Shown: piece after piece, positions 16,302 to 26,268 of the stretch
Numbering within the stretch: position 1 is the first letter of the stretch
Layout of the letters: each line of letters opens with the position of its first letter
From: Ga0077555 sp964500805
GTDB lineage: Bacteria > Pseudomonadota > Alphaproteobacteria > Rhizobiales > Hyphomicrobiaceae
Reading direction: 5' to 3'
Assembly: GCA_964500805.1 (NCBI GenBank)
Contig: CAZCQH010000031.1
Span: 1 to 64,000, forward strand
DNA: 64,000 bases
Translations under genes and position numbers: made by a program
The notes under the pieces: generated by a model
Told to the model about the DNA's origin: nothing
The model's database searches: none
What the model saw: the letters and a program-made list of their open reading frames with translations, nothing else

Positions 16302-17432
16302 ATGCAGCGAGGCGGCGGCGCCTATGATGTGGCGGTGGTGGGCGGCGGGCTGCTCGGCTCGGCGATCGCCTGGGGTTTGGCGCGGCTCGGTCAGCGCGTG
16401 GCGGTGCTGGACGAAGGCGATCACGTGACGCGCGCCTCGCGGGCGAATTTCGCGCTGGTGTGGGTGCAGTCGAAGGGCCTGGGCATGCCGGAATATGCCG
16501 GCTGGACGGTGCGCTCGTCGGAGGCCTACGCAGGCTTCGTCGACGAGGTCGAGCGCGAGACCGGGATCAAGGTGTTCCACGAGCGGCCGGGCGGGTTCCA
16601 CCTGGCACTCTCGGAGAGGGAGCTCGAGGCGCGAGCGCTCATCCTGAAGCGGCTCCACAATCAGCCGGGGATCATCCAGTACGAGACGAAGATCCTGACC
16701 GCGTCCGAGGTCAAGCGCATGCTGCCGGACATCGGGCCGGAGGTGGTTGGCGGCAGCTATTGTCCACTCGACGGACACGTCAATTCGCAGCTGCTGCTCC
16801 GCGCGCTGCATACGGGGCTCAAGCAGAAGGGCGCGTCGTATCTGGCGAGCCATCGCGTGACGGGGGTTGCGCTGAAGGGTGGCGAGTTCACGCTCTCGAC
16901 CACGGCGGGCGATGTCAGGGCAGGCAAGGTCGTGCTGGCGGCCGGCAATGCCAATCAGGATCTGGCGCCGATGGTGGGATTGCGGGCGCCGATGCTACCC
17001 GAGCGCGGCCAGGTGATCGTGACCGAGCGCGTGCAGCCGTTCCTGAAACACCCGGTCGTCACCATCCGCCAGACCAATGAAGGCTCGGTGATGATCGGCG
17101 ACAGCAAGGAAGAAGGAACGCGGGACACCGACATGACGCTTCCCGTCAACGCCGTGATGGCCGATCGCGCGCGGCGCATGTTCCCGAAGCTCGCCCGGCT
17201 CAACGTGGTGCGCACCTGGACCGGCATTCGCGTAATGACCCAGGACGGCTTTCCGATCTACGAGCAATCGAAGAGCTTTCCGGGCGCGTTCGTCGCGTGC
17301 TGTCACTCGGGCGTGACGCTGGCGGCCAACCACGCGCTGTCGCTCGCGCCGATGATTGCCGCCGGTGCTCTCGAGGAAACGCTGGTCGGCGCCTTCACAG
17401 CGCGGAGGTTCGATGTTTCGCAGGCTGCGTGA
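16302..17432 (+). CDS. FAD-dependent amine/amino-acid dehydrogenase, HcnC/DAO-like subunit
   Basis: 376-residue member of the DAO flavoprotein family (glycine oxidase, HcnC, opine and hydroxyproline dehydrogenase catalytic subunits). The dinucleotide fold VAVVGGGLLGSAIAWGLA is at about residues 10-27, ASRANFALVWVQSKG follows, and the C-terminal FAD segment is RTWTGIRVMTQDGFPIYE. Its end overlaps the [2Fe-2S] gene by 20 bp, and that gene overlaps the HcnB-like gene, giving a three-subunit operon. Substrate cannot be told from sequence: amino acid, opine or glycine are all possible. Confidence 0.85.
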   Translation: MQRGGGAYDVAVVGGGLLGSAIAWGLARLGQRVAVLDEGDHVTRASRANFALVWVQSKGLGMPEYAGWTVRSSEAYAGFVDEVERETGIKVFHERPGGFHLALSERELEARALILKRLHNQPGIIQYETKILTASEVKRMLPDIGPEVVGGSYCPLDGHVNSQLLLRALHTGLKQKGASYLASHRVTGVALKGGEFTLSTTAGDVRAGKVVLAAGNANQDLAPMVGLRAPMLPERGQVIVTERVQPFLKHPVVTIRQTNEGSVMIGDSKEEGTRDTDMTLPVNAVMADRARRMFPKLARLNVVRTWTGIRVMTQDGFPIYEQSKSFPGAFVACCHSGVTLAANHALSLAPMIAAGALEETLVGAFTARRFDVSQAA

Positions 17433-17709
17433 TGCGCCGAAGCGCACAGTTCAAGTGACCGTCGACGGCAAGCGCTTCGAAGCGCAGGAAGGCGACTCGG
17501 TCGCTGCCGCACTGCTGGCAGCCGGACACCTGCAGACGCGTGTTTCGGCCGTTTCGGGTGTGCCGCGCGGACCTTACTGCCTGATGGGCGTATGCTTCGA
17601 GTGTCTCGTCACCATCGATGGCGTCGGTAACCGGCAAGCCTGCCTCATTCCGGTTGCGCAGAACATGGCGATCGAAACGCAGACGACACGACGAGAGGCC
17701 GGCCGGTGA
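17413..17709 (+). CDS. [2Fe-2S] ferredoxin-like subunit, HcnA-like
   Basis: 98-residue small subunit. A ferredoxin-type fold with TVQVTVDGKRFEAQEGDSVAAALL at the N-terminus and cysteines at about 56, 61, 64 and 77 (CLMGVCFEC ... QAC), the HcnA-type [2Fe-2S] pattern. I start at ATG 17413, inside the end of the preceding gene; the longer upstream frame has no ferredoxin similarity. The stop overlaps the next gene by 4 bases (ATGA). It probably shuttles electrons between the two flavoprotein subunits. Confidence 0.87.
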   Translation: MFRRLRDAPKRTVQVTVDGKRFEAQEGDSVAAALLAAGHLQTRVSAVSGVPRGPYCLMGVCFECLVTIDGVGNRQACLIPVAQNMAIETQTTRREAGR

Positions 17710-19127
17710 TGCGCATCAGCGATATTCCAGCACAGGTCGACGTCGCCGTCGTGGGAGCAGGTCCTGCGGGCATGGCGGCTGCGACGGTGACGGCGAACGC
17801 CGGCCTCACAACGCTCGTCATCGATGAGAACGCGACGCCCGGCGGCCAGGTCTGGCGTGCCATCACGTCCACGCCGGTGATGCGCCGCAATGTGCTCGGC
17901 GAGGATTACTGGAAAGGCCGGGAAACGGTGCAAGCGTTCGAAGCGAGCGGCGCGCACCACCTCTCCAACGCCACGGTTTGGAGCCTCGATCGCAAGCGGG
18001 AAGTCGGCATCTCGCAAGCGGGCACGGCGCGCATCATCAGCGCGCGCCGCGTGGTCATCGCAACCGGCGCCCAGGAGCGCCCGTTTCCCGTGAAGGGCTG
18101 GACACTGCCTGGAGTGATGACGATCGGCGGCGCGCAAACGCTGCTCAAGGCGTCGGGGCTGGTGCCGGACGGGCGCGTCGTCATCGCCGGCAACGGTCCG
18201 CTGCTCTGGCTCTATGCACGCCAGCTTCTCGATGCCGGCGGTGCGATCGCGGCGATACTCGAGACCAGCGATAAAGCCCAGCAGAAGGCGGCTGCACGCC
18301 ACGCTGTGACTTTCATGCGCTCGCCGTATCTGAGCAAGGGCCTGGCCCTGATGGCCTCGGTGCGCCGCCGCGTGCGCGTCATCACCGGCGTCAGCGCGCT
18401 CGAGATCCAAGGCAGGGGCCGCGTGGAAGAGATCGTCTTCCATCGCGGCGCACCGAGCGCCGAGCGCATTCAGGCGGATGCCGTTCTGCTGCATCAGGGC
18501 GTGGTGCCGAACGTCAACCTCGCCATGGCAGCCGGCGTTGCGCATCGCTGGAATGACGCGCAGCTCTGCTTCGCCCCTGAGCTCGATGCATTCGGTGGCA
18601 CCAGCGTCGACGGCATCGCAATTGCCGGTGACGGTGCCGGCATCGCCGGCGCGGAGGCAGCGATCGAGCGCGGCAAGCTGGCCGGCATCGCCGCAGTTCG
18701 CGCGCTGGGTGCCGACATGGAGACATTGCCCGCCGAGGTGGGCAGCCGGCGGGTTCTGGCGCGCTACGAGAAGGCCCGCGCGTTTCTCGATACGCTCTAT
18801 CGGCCGCGCCGGTCGCTCCGCATTCCACGTGGCGACACCGTCGTGTGCCGCTGCGAGGAGGTGACCGAGGACGCGATCGTCGCTGCGACGCACCTCGGCC
18901 CCGAGGGCCCCAACCAGATGAAATCATTCCTGCGCTGCGGCATGGGACCGTGCCAGGGGCGCCTTTGCGGCCTCACCGTCACCGAGGTGATGGCGGACGC
19001 GCGCGGCGTTGCGCCGGGCCAGATCGGCTATTTCCGGCTTCGCCCGCCCGTAAAGCCGATCACGCTCGAGGAGCTGGCCTCGATCGAAGTCACCGATAAG
19101 GCCGTGCGGGCGGTCGTACGCGGCTGA
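17706..19127 (+). CDS. FAD/NAD(P)-binding subunit with BFD-like [2Fe-2S] domain, HcnB-like
   Basis: 473 residues. VAVVGAGPAGMAAATVTANAG begins at about residue 14, ATGAQERPFPVKGWTLPGVM marks the pyridine-nucleotide-disulfide-oxidoreductase fold, and VVIAGNGPLLWLYARQLL the second nucleotide site. The C-terminal BFD-like domain holds VCRCEEVTEDAI and CGMGPCQGRLCG cysteines (about residues 380-420). This matches HcnB and the OoxA-type subunits of opine and hydroxyproline dehydrogenases. Third gene of the operon, coupled by ATGA overlap. Confidence 0.87.
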   Translation: MMRISDIPAQVDVAVVGAGPAGMAAATVTANAGLTTLVIDENATPGGQVWRAITSTPVMRRNVLGEDYWKGRETVQAFEASGAHHLSNATVWSLDRKREVGISQAGTARIISARRVVIATGAQERPFPVKGWTLPGVMTIGGAQTLLKASGLVPDGRVVIAGNGPLLWLYARQLLDAGGAIAAILETSDKAQQKAAARHAVTFMRSPYLSKGLALMASVRRRVRVITGVSALEIQGRGRVEEIVFHRGAPSAERIQADAVLLHQGVVPNVNLAMAAGVAHRWNDAQLCFAPELDAFGGTSVDGIAIAGDGAGIAGAEAAIERGKLAGIAAVRALGADMETLPAEVGSRRVLARYEKARAFLDTLYRPRRSLRIPRGDTVVCRCEEVTEDAIVAATHLGPEGPNQMKSFLRCGMGPCQGRLCGLTVTEVMADARGVAPGQIGYFRLRPPVKPITLEELASIEVTDKAVRAVVRG

Positions 19128-19285
19128 CCGCCTCGATCGCAGCATAATATGATGCTGAAAATCCACAGTCCTGGGGCGAAGCTCCGGGGGGCACTGGCTT
19201 TTGCGCGCCTGCGTTTCTAATCGTGCTCTGTGCGGGGGAGAAGCGGAGGCTGGCCTCGCACGCGAGTTTGGTGAGGGAGTAGCTT

Positions 19286-21241
19286 ATGCCGGCATCCAAC
19301 GGGGGCGATCAGCAGGTGCTGTCGCTGCCTTTCATGGTGCGCTGGTTTTCGCCGACACTGCTGGCGAACGCAGCGCTCCGCGCCTTCGTCTCGCCGGTTC
19401 TCGGTACCTTTGCTGATCCGCGCTCTTCGCAAGCCAATGTCGACGGGTTCGATGCGGTCGCCATGCAGGCGCTCGCCTATCGCTACGATTACTCGGACCC
19501 CGCCTCTCTCGACGACAACGGCGCCGTTTGGGTCGACTACATCGCAGATACTGGCGATGGGTTCGATTCAACCTACGCCGTCGCCTCGCTGGTTGCCGAA
19601 GACTCGCTCACTGTCGCCCGGTCCGGCTCCGAGCTAAAGCACACGCTGCCCGGCGGACAGCTGCTCATTCTCGGCGGCGACCAGGTCTATCCTTATCCGT
19701 CACGGGACGAATACCGGGAGCGCTTCGAAGTGCCCTTCCGCATGGCCTTTTCAGAGAAGGCGCGGCCGCGGCTCTGCTTCGCCATTCCCGGCAATCACGA
19801 CTGGTACGACGGCCTGAACTCGTTCGATTTCCTGTTCTGCCAGGCCCGGTACGGCCAGCGCGACACCAACATCGGCAGCCTGCATCTCCAGCAGCATCGC
19901 AGCTACTTCGCAATCAAGCTTCCCTACAACTGGTGGGTCTTGGGTTGCGACATTCAATTCTCGGATTATCTCGACGCCGGTCAAACGCGCTATTTCCAGT
20001 CCGTTGCCGCCCGAATGAAGGAAGAGGCCGGCGATCTCGAGCACAAGGTGATCATGTGCACGGCGGCGCCAGGATGGCAGTACGAGCAACGAGAAGCCCA
20101 CGCGGCGAACTCCAATCTGCGGATCGTCGCCGGCATCGTCGAGGCGGCCGGTGCCAAGATCTGCGCGGTCATCTCTGGTGATACGCATCACTACAGCCGC
20201 TACTACTCGGCGGAGCTCGGCCTCAATCTGATCACGGCAGGGGGCGGCGGCGCATTCCTGCATCCGACCCACCAGCTCTATGATGACATCAAGTTCCGGT
20301 GGCAGGGAAATGATCACGCATTCGACCTCAAGTGCAGGCCGCCTGCGGACCCGGCGAGCGCGAAGCTGGAGCAGGCCGTGTTCCCCTCGAAGACGCGCAG
20401 CTTCTGGCTGACCTGGCGCAACATCTTCTTCCCGATCTGGAACCCGACATTCGCCACGCTGCTCGGCACGTTCTATTGGCTGATGACGTGGATGTACTCG
20501 CAGACGCCGATCATCGGCCGCGAGAATTGTCAGATCCCGGGGAGGCCGCAGAACTGGCCGCTGGTCGAGGATATTCTCGTCTACTACCGCGAGACGTGCG
20601 GCGTCAGCGGACTGGGGGACATCATAGGCATTTCCATACAGGCCGGCGTCTATCAATTCCTGCTCGGAATATTCGGGCTACTGCTGCTGCTGATCCTGAT
20701 CGGGTATGCGGACTCGAAGCGGCGCTGGAAAAAGGTGCTGATCGGCTCGCTGCACTGGCTCATCCACCTCGGCGCGATGGTCGGCGTCTACATCCTGATC
20801 AATCGCTTCGGCTATTGGAGCTGGCTCGGCGACTGGACGACCCAGGCACTGGGCCCGCTGCTTGGTGCCTGGCTCGGGCTGGTGCGCGCCGGCGTCTACA
20901 TGCTGCAGATGATCGTCGGCGGCGGCATGGTCGCGGGCTTCGTCTGGGGGTTCTATCTCTTCTTCTGCTGCGCTTTCGGCCGGCGGCATTGGGACGAGGC
21001 ATTCTCAGCGCTGCGTCTTCCCGACTACAAGAACTTCCTGCGCATGAAGATCGAGCGCGAACGCTTGACGATCTACCCGATCGGCGTGACACGCGTGCCA
21101 ACGCGCATCGAGTGGCGGCCGGGCGAAGGAAAAGACGACGGCAAGATGGTTCCGATCAGGCCGATGGCACCGCACTTGATCGACGGTCCGATCGAGATCA
21201 CCGTCGCCAAGGTCAAGCCGAGCCCCGTGTATCCGGGATGA
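19286..21241 (+). CDS. Metallophosphoesterase with C-terminal membrane domain
   Basis: 651 residues. The N-terminal half is a calcineurin-like phosphoesterase: LLILGGDQVYPY, PRLCFAIPGNHDWYDG (the GNHD/E metal motif) and ICAVISGDTHHYSRY (GDxHH). The C-terminal half has at least four hydrophobic helices, around residues 395-415, 450-470, 485-510 and 530-565, so the enzyme is probably membrane-bound with its catalytic domain at one face. GAGGGAG precedes ATG 19286. The first catalytic Asp (usually DxH) is not obvious upstream of GGDQ. Substrate unknown. Confidence 0.8.
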   Translation: MPASNGGDQQVLSLPFMVRWFSPTLLANAALRAFVSPVLGTFADPRSSQANVDGFDAVAMQALAYRYDYSDPASLDDNGAVWVDYIADTGDGFDSTYAVASLVAEDSLTVARSGSELKHTLPGGQLLILGGDQVYPYPSRDEYRERFEVPFRMAFSEKARPRLCFAIPGNHDWYDGLNSFDFLFCQARYGQRDTNIGSLHLQQHRSYFAIKLPYNWWVLGCDIQFSDYLDAGQTRYFQSVAARMKEEAGDLEHKVIMCTAAPGWQYEQREAHAANSNLRIVAGIVEAAGAKICAVISGDTHHYSRYYSAELGLNLITAGGGGAFLHPTHQLYDDIKFRWQGNDHAFDLKCRPPADPASAKLEQAVFPSKTRSFWLTWRNIFFPIWNPTFATLLGTFYWLMTWMYSQTPIIGRENCQIPGRPQNWPLVEDILVYYRETCGVSGLGDIIGISIQAGVYQFLLGIFGLLLLLILIGYADSKRRWKKVLIGSLHWLIHLGAMVGVYILINRFGYWSWLGDWTTQALGPLLGAWLGLVRAGVYMLQMIVGGGMVAGFVWGFYLFFCCAFGRRHWDEAFSALRLPDYKNFLRMKIERERLTIYPIGVTRVPTRIEWRPGEGKDDGKMVPIRPMAPHLIDGPIEITVAKVKPSPVYPG

Positions 21242-21439
21242 GCCTGTGCAAACGAGGCACTGGAAGGCTTGACGCCCAACGAGGCGCCGGTCTTGGAAGC
21301 GATCGTCTCGTTCGAGTCCGACGTGATGAACCTCAGACTTTACGGTCGGCCTCTCGATCACGCAGCAGCGTTGGCCGAAATACAAGCCAATGAGTATTTC
21401 CCGCACGTTCGACACGAGCGCATCGGTGCGGACTCGTAG
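21242..21439 (+). pseudogene. Possible truncated gene ending in a REP
   Basis: The frame from 21242 to the stop at 21437-21439 encodes about 65 protein-like residues (segments LTPNEAPVLEAIVSFESD, LRLYGRPLDHAAALAEI). It has no convincing start (TTG 21269 is too close to GGAAGG). The stop codon TAG lies inside the REP hairpin element, so the REP may have cut an older gene. I do not recognise the family. Confidence 0.35.
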
Positions 21440-21469
21440 GGCGCAATAGCCCTTCGGGCGTATTGCGCC
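21436..21469 (+). repeat. REP hairpin element, copy 1
   Basis: Begins GTAGGGCGCAATA and pairs GGCGCAATA (21440-21448) with TATTGCGCC (21461-21469), with an inner GCCC/GGGC stem. This is the GTAG-headed palindrome expected of REPs mobilised by RAYT proteins. Two related copies in inverted orientation lie at 21519-21549 and 22126-22162. Confidence 0.85.
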
Positions 21470-21518
21470 GGGCTGGGTGGCGACAGCTGGTAATCGACTG
21501 CAAATCGGTGCTGCTGTC

Positions 21519-21549
21519 GGCGCAATACGCTGCGCTAGTGCGCCCTACG
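21519..21549 (-). repeat. REP hairpin element, copy 2
   Basis: On the minus strand it reads GTAGGGCGCACTAGCGCAG followed by CGTATTGCGCC, the same hairpin as copy 1 with a changed loop. Its GTAG contains the stop codon of the RAYT gene (21545-21547). It is inverted relative to copy 1, 49 bp away. Confidence 0.85.
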
Positions 21550-22096
21550 AACGTTCGCCAAAACGGGCGTCTGCGCTGGTGAGCGCATACTCGGCACACT
21601 TGCGTTCGAAGTCACCCGGCTTCGGCGCGTCGCAGTGGTCTCGATGGAACGTCGAGAACGGCCAGTCCTCGACATTGGCGACATGCCCGTGCTTGACCGG
21701 ATTGAACCAGCAATAATCGATATGGTTTGCGAAATCGCGCTCATCGCGAATGAGGTGCTCCCAATAACGCCGCTGCCAGATGCCGCGCTCGCCGCGCGCT
21801 TCACGGACGAAACTGCGCGGTTCGCTGTTCGGAAGCGACTTCGAGAATCGGATTTTGATCCAGCGCCAACGCACGGAAAAATCCGAGTCGCCGTCCGGCA
21901 GCGTCCAGACCGCGTGGATGTGATCCGGCAGGATCACCATCGCATCGATCTCGAAGGGAAAGCGTTGCCGTGTCGCGCGCACGGCATTGCGGAGCGCATC
22001 GATGTTCTCGACCAACATGCGGCTGTTGCGATCGAGCAGATTGACCGTGAAGAAATAGCAGCCGCCGGGGACGAAAGCTCGACGATAGTTTGGCAT
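21545..22096 (-). CDS. rayT: REP-associated tyrosine transposase (RAYT, IS200-like)
   Basis: 183-residue Y1 HUH transposase of the RAYT (formerly DUF1568) family. The N-terminus PNYRRAFVPGGCYFFTVNLL is typical; the HUH metal motif is PDHIHAVW (about residue 58), and the nucleophile Tyr lies in HIDYCWFNPVKHGHV (about residue 126). Length fits RAYTs, and GTAG-headed hairpins flank the gene on both sides, the diagnostic context. Unlike IS200 it is usually single-copy and thought to move or amplify REPs. The stop codon is provided by the adjoining REP. Confidence 0.93.
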   Translation of the reverse strand: MPNYRRAFVPGGCYFFTVNLLDRNSRMLVENIDALRNAVRATRQRFPFEIDAMVILPDHIHAVWTLPDGDSDFSVRWRWIKIRFSKSLPNSEPRSFVREARGERGIWQRRYWEHLIRDERDFANHIDYCWFNPVKHGHVANVEDWPFSTFHRDHCDAPKPGDFERKCAEYALTSADARFGERS

Positions 22097-22125
22097 GGCT
22101 AACGGTAGCCGGAGCGTCTGGCGCG

Positions 22126-22162
22126 GCGCAATACGCCCGAAGGGGGCTATTGCGCCCTACGG
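22126..22162 (-). repeat. REP hairpin element, copy 3
   Basis: Minus strand reads CCGTAGGGCGCAATAG then a CCC/GGG loop stem and CGTATTGCGCC, nearly identical to copy 1 in its arms. It lies just upstream of the RAYT start. Confidence 0.85.
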
Positions 22163-22538
22163 CCCGTGCCCACCACGGACGCTTGCACCGGGAGCGGACC
22201 ATTGCCCGGGACAAGATCCGCCCGCGCCCTGTTCGGCTCAGGGTCACACGCGACGTGAGGCGTTTGCTGCGTGATGGGGCCTCGGGACAAGCCTGAGGAG
22301 TGCAGCGGTAAGTGTGTGCGCTCGGACCAGGCGTCCCCAATTCCCCGCTCGCAAGTGCAGAGCGACCGAGAGACGAGTGCCGGGCTTGGCGTTGTGCCCC
22401 GTCCTACGTCGTTCCATCGCAACTCGAAATCGTTCTCGAATGACGCCGATCGCGAGGGAACTCTCTCTGCGATCTCTCGTTTCTTCAGCAATTCCGGTGC
22501 CAGACTGACCCTCGCTCATTTCGAACCGGAGGTCTGCG
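22163..22538. other. Non-coding spacer upstream of the four-helix membrane protein gene
   Basis: About 375 bp without a supported gene. Weak frames exist on both strands but lack starts, ribosome sites or protein-like composition. The last bases carry the GGAGG of the next gene. Confidence 0.4.
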
Positions 22539-23060
22539 ATGGACGACACGGCTGGCCGCGACATGATCCGTTTGTTGGCGATCCTCTCGGTCGCGATATG
22601 CCTTGTTCCGGCGGGCGCGCATTTCTTCGAAATGTACAACAAGCTCAAACTCGCGCCCGCCGACTATATGACTGTGCAGACCATCTACACGGGCTGGGCA
22701 CTGTTCGGGATCGCCGTATTTGCGGCTCTCGCGCTGACGTTAGGGCACACCATCATGATGTGGCGCGCTCCCTTCGCCCGCTGGCTGTCACTGCTGGCCT
22801 TCCTCTCGATCCTGGCCACACAGGTGATCTTCTGGACCTACACATACCCGATGAACGCTCTGACACAGCAATGGACGGTGATGCCCCCCGACCTGCAGGC
22901 AGCGCGCTTGCAATGGGAGTACTCGCATGCGGTCAATTTCGGTCTGACGCTTCTGGCCTTGATATTCATCGCGGCAGCCGCACTTGTCGGGAGCCACGGC
23001 GAGCGGGCTTCGGCACTCGGCGCCGCGGGCGATCGCAGAGCGGTCGAAACGCGTTCGTAG
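22539..23060 (+). CDS. DUF1772-like four-helix membrane protein
   Basis: 173 residues with four hydrophobic helices: about 10-27 (LLAILSVAICLVPAG), 48-70 (GWALFGIAVFAALALTLGH), 80-100 (WLSLLAFLSILATQVIFW) and 130-150 (FGLTLLALIFIAAAAL). The pattern, with HFFEM after helix 1 and a Trp/His near W-QWEYSHAVN, resembles the DUF1772 (anthrone-oxygenase-like) group. GGAGG sits 6 bases before ATG 22539. No function can be assigned. Confidence 0.7.
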   Translation: MDDTAGRDMIRLLAILSVAICLVPAGAHFFEMYNKLKLAPADYMTVQTIYTGWALFGIAVFAALALTLGHTIMMWRAPFARWLSLLAFLSILATQVIFWTYTYPMNALTQQWTVMPPDLQAARLQWEYSHAVNFGLTLLALIFIAAAALVGSHGERASALGAAGDRRAVETRS

Positions 23061-23135
23061 TGATTGGTTTTGGGCCTTGCGGGTGTAAGCTGGACAAGAG
23101 CGTCGCATTGTGCGCGCCCGGTTCGGAGTTTCCCC

Positions 23136-23972
23136 ATGCCCTACACGCTGTCGGTGATCACGGATGAGGTCTCGCCGGAGCTCGCGGCCGGCCTCGCGTT
23201 CGCGCGTGAGGAAAAGCTTGCGACCGTCGACATCCGTTCGATCGGCGGCGTGAACTTTCTCTCGCTCGACGCCAAGCATCAGCAGCAGGTGGCATCTGAG
23301 GTCAGGGACGCAGGCCTCGAGGTTGGCTGCCTCGCGACGCCGCTGTTCAAATGGCCGCGACCGGGCACCAAGGCCGGCGCCATGGGCGATCAGTTCGGCT
23401 TCGACGCCAAGGGGCGAAGCGATGCCGAGCTGTTCGAGGATGCGTGCGAGGCGGCGGCACTGCTCGGCACGCGCAACCTCCGGGTCTTCAGCTATCTCAC
23501 CTACGACGGATTTCAGAACGCACACCTCGAGGACGACTACGGCGCGCTGCTCGCGCTGGCCGAGAAGTACGACCTGATGCTGCACGTCGAGAACGAGCCC
23601 GTGTGCAACATCGCCTCGGTCGGCCAGCTCACGAGCCTGTGCCGCCACTTCGACCACCCGCGGTTGCGCGCACTTCTCGATATCGGCAATGCCGCCTCCG
23701 CCGGCGCGCCGGCAACGCCGGCCGAGCTGTCCGAGGTGATGCCCTACGTCGACATGATGCACTTCAAGGACTACGCGAAAGCCCGCCGCGCCCATGTGCC
23801 GATGGGCGAGGGCGACGTTCCATACGCCGACCTGCTACCAACGTGCTGGGCGGCGGCAGGGAGCCGGCCGCTGATGCTGGTGATCGAGACCCACGTGCCC
23901 GGCGACCAGCCCGGCGCCACGAAGCGCTCACTCCACGGCCTGAGACGACTGACAGGCCTTCAATCCCGTTGA
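23136..23972 (+). CDS. Sugar phosphate isomerase/epimerase family protein
   Basis: 278-residue TIM-barrel protein of the xylose-isomerase-like group. It opens YTLSVITDEVSPE, includes VDIRSIGGVNF, then LMLHVENEPVC and ALLDIGNAASAG, with MMHFKDY and LMLVIETHVPG near the end; these Glu, Asp and His positions are the usual divalent-metal ligands. GGAG 7 bases upstream supports ATG 23136 over the ATG 72 bases earlier. Next to transketolase, but no shared pathway is evident. Confidence 0.82.
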   Translation: MPYTLSVITDEVSPELAAGLAFAREEKLATVDIRSIGGVNFLSLDAKHQQQVASEVRDAGLEVGCLATPLFKWPRPGTKAGAMGDQFGFDAKGRSDAELFEDACEAAALLGTRNLRVFSYLTYDGFQNAHLEDDYGALLALAEKYDLMLHVENEPVCNIASVGQLTSLCRHFDHPRLRALLDIGNAASAGAPATPAELSEVMPYVDMMHFKDYAKARRAHVPMGEGDVPYADLLPTCWAAAGSRPLMLVIETHVPGDQPGATKRSLHGLRRLTGLQSR

Positions 23973-24145
23973 AAAGGCTGTTTCGGTCACGGGTCCTGCG
24001 CGATTGACGGTGGGTTGCGGCGTTCCTGACGTGGACGTGATGCTGCAACACGGCTAATGCTGCCCCGCGAATCTCAGCCTCTCTCCAGGGCATTGGCCCA
24101 TCCGGAGCATCGAGGCCATCCCGCTGGACAAGGAGCGCCGACAGC

Positions 24146-26122
<1,977 letters not shown>

Positions 26123-26268
26123 CCCTGCAGAATGTGCATACAAGCGCTGGTGCTATCACTTTCTGCGGCGAAGCATTGCACCGCCCTTGCAAGCGGCGCC
26201 GTGGCGCTGGACAATGTTCCAGTAATGAGAATTTGCTATCCTTTGGCCCCGTGGTGGGCGGAGGCCTC

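Noticed and set aside
16421..16428. A third parS-like core in the HcnC-like gene
   Set aside because: Only the 8-bp TCACGTGA core matches; the flanks do not fit the parS consensus and it lies inside coding sequence.
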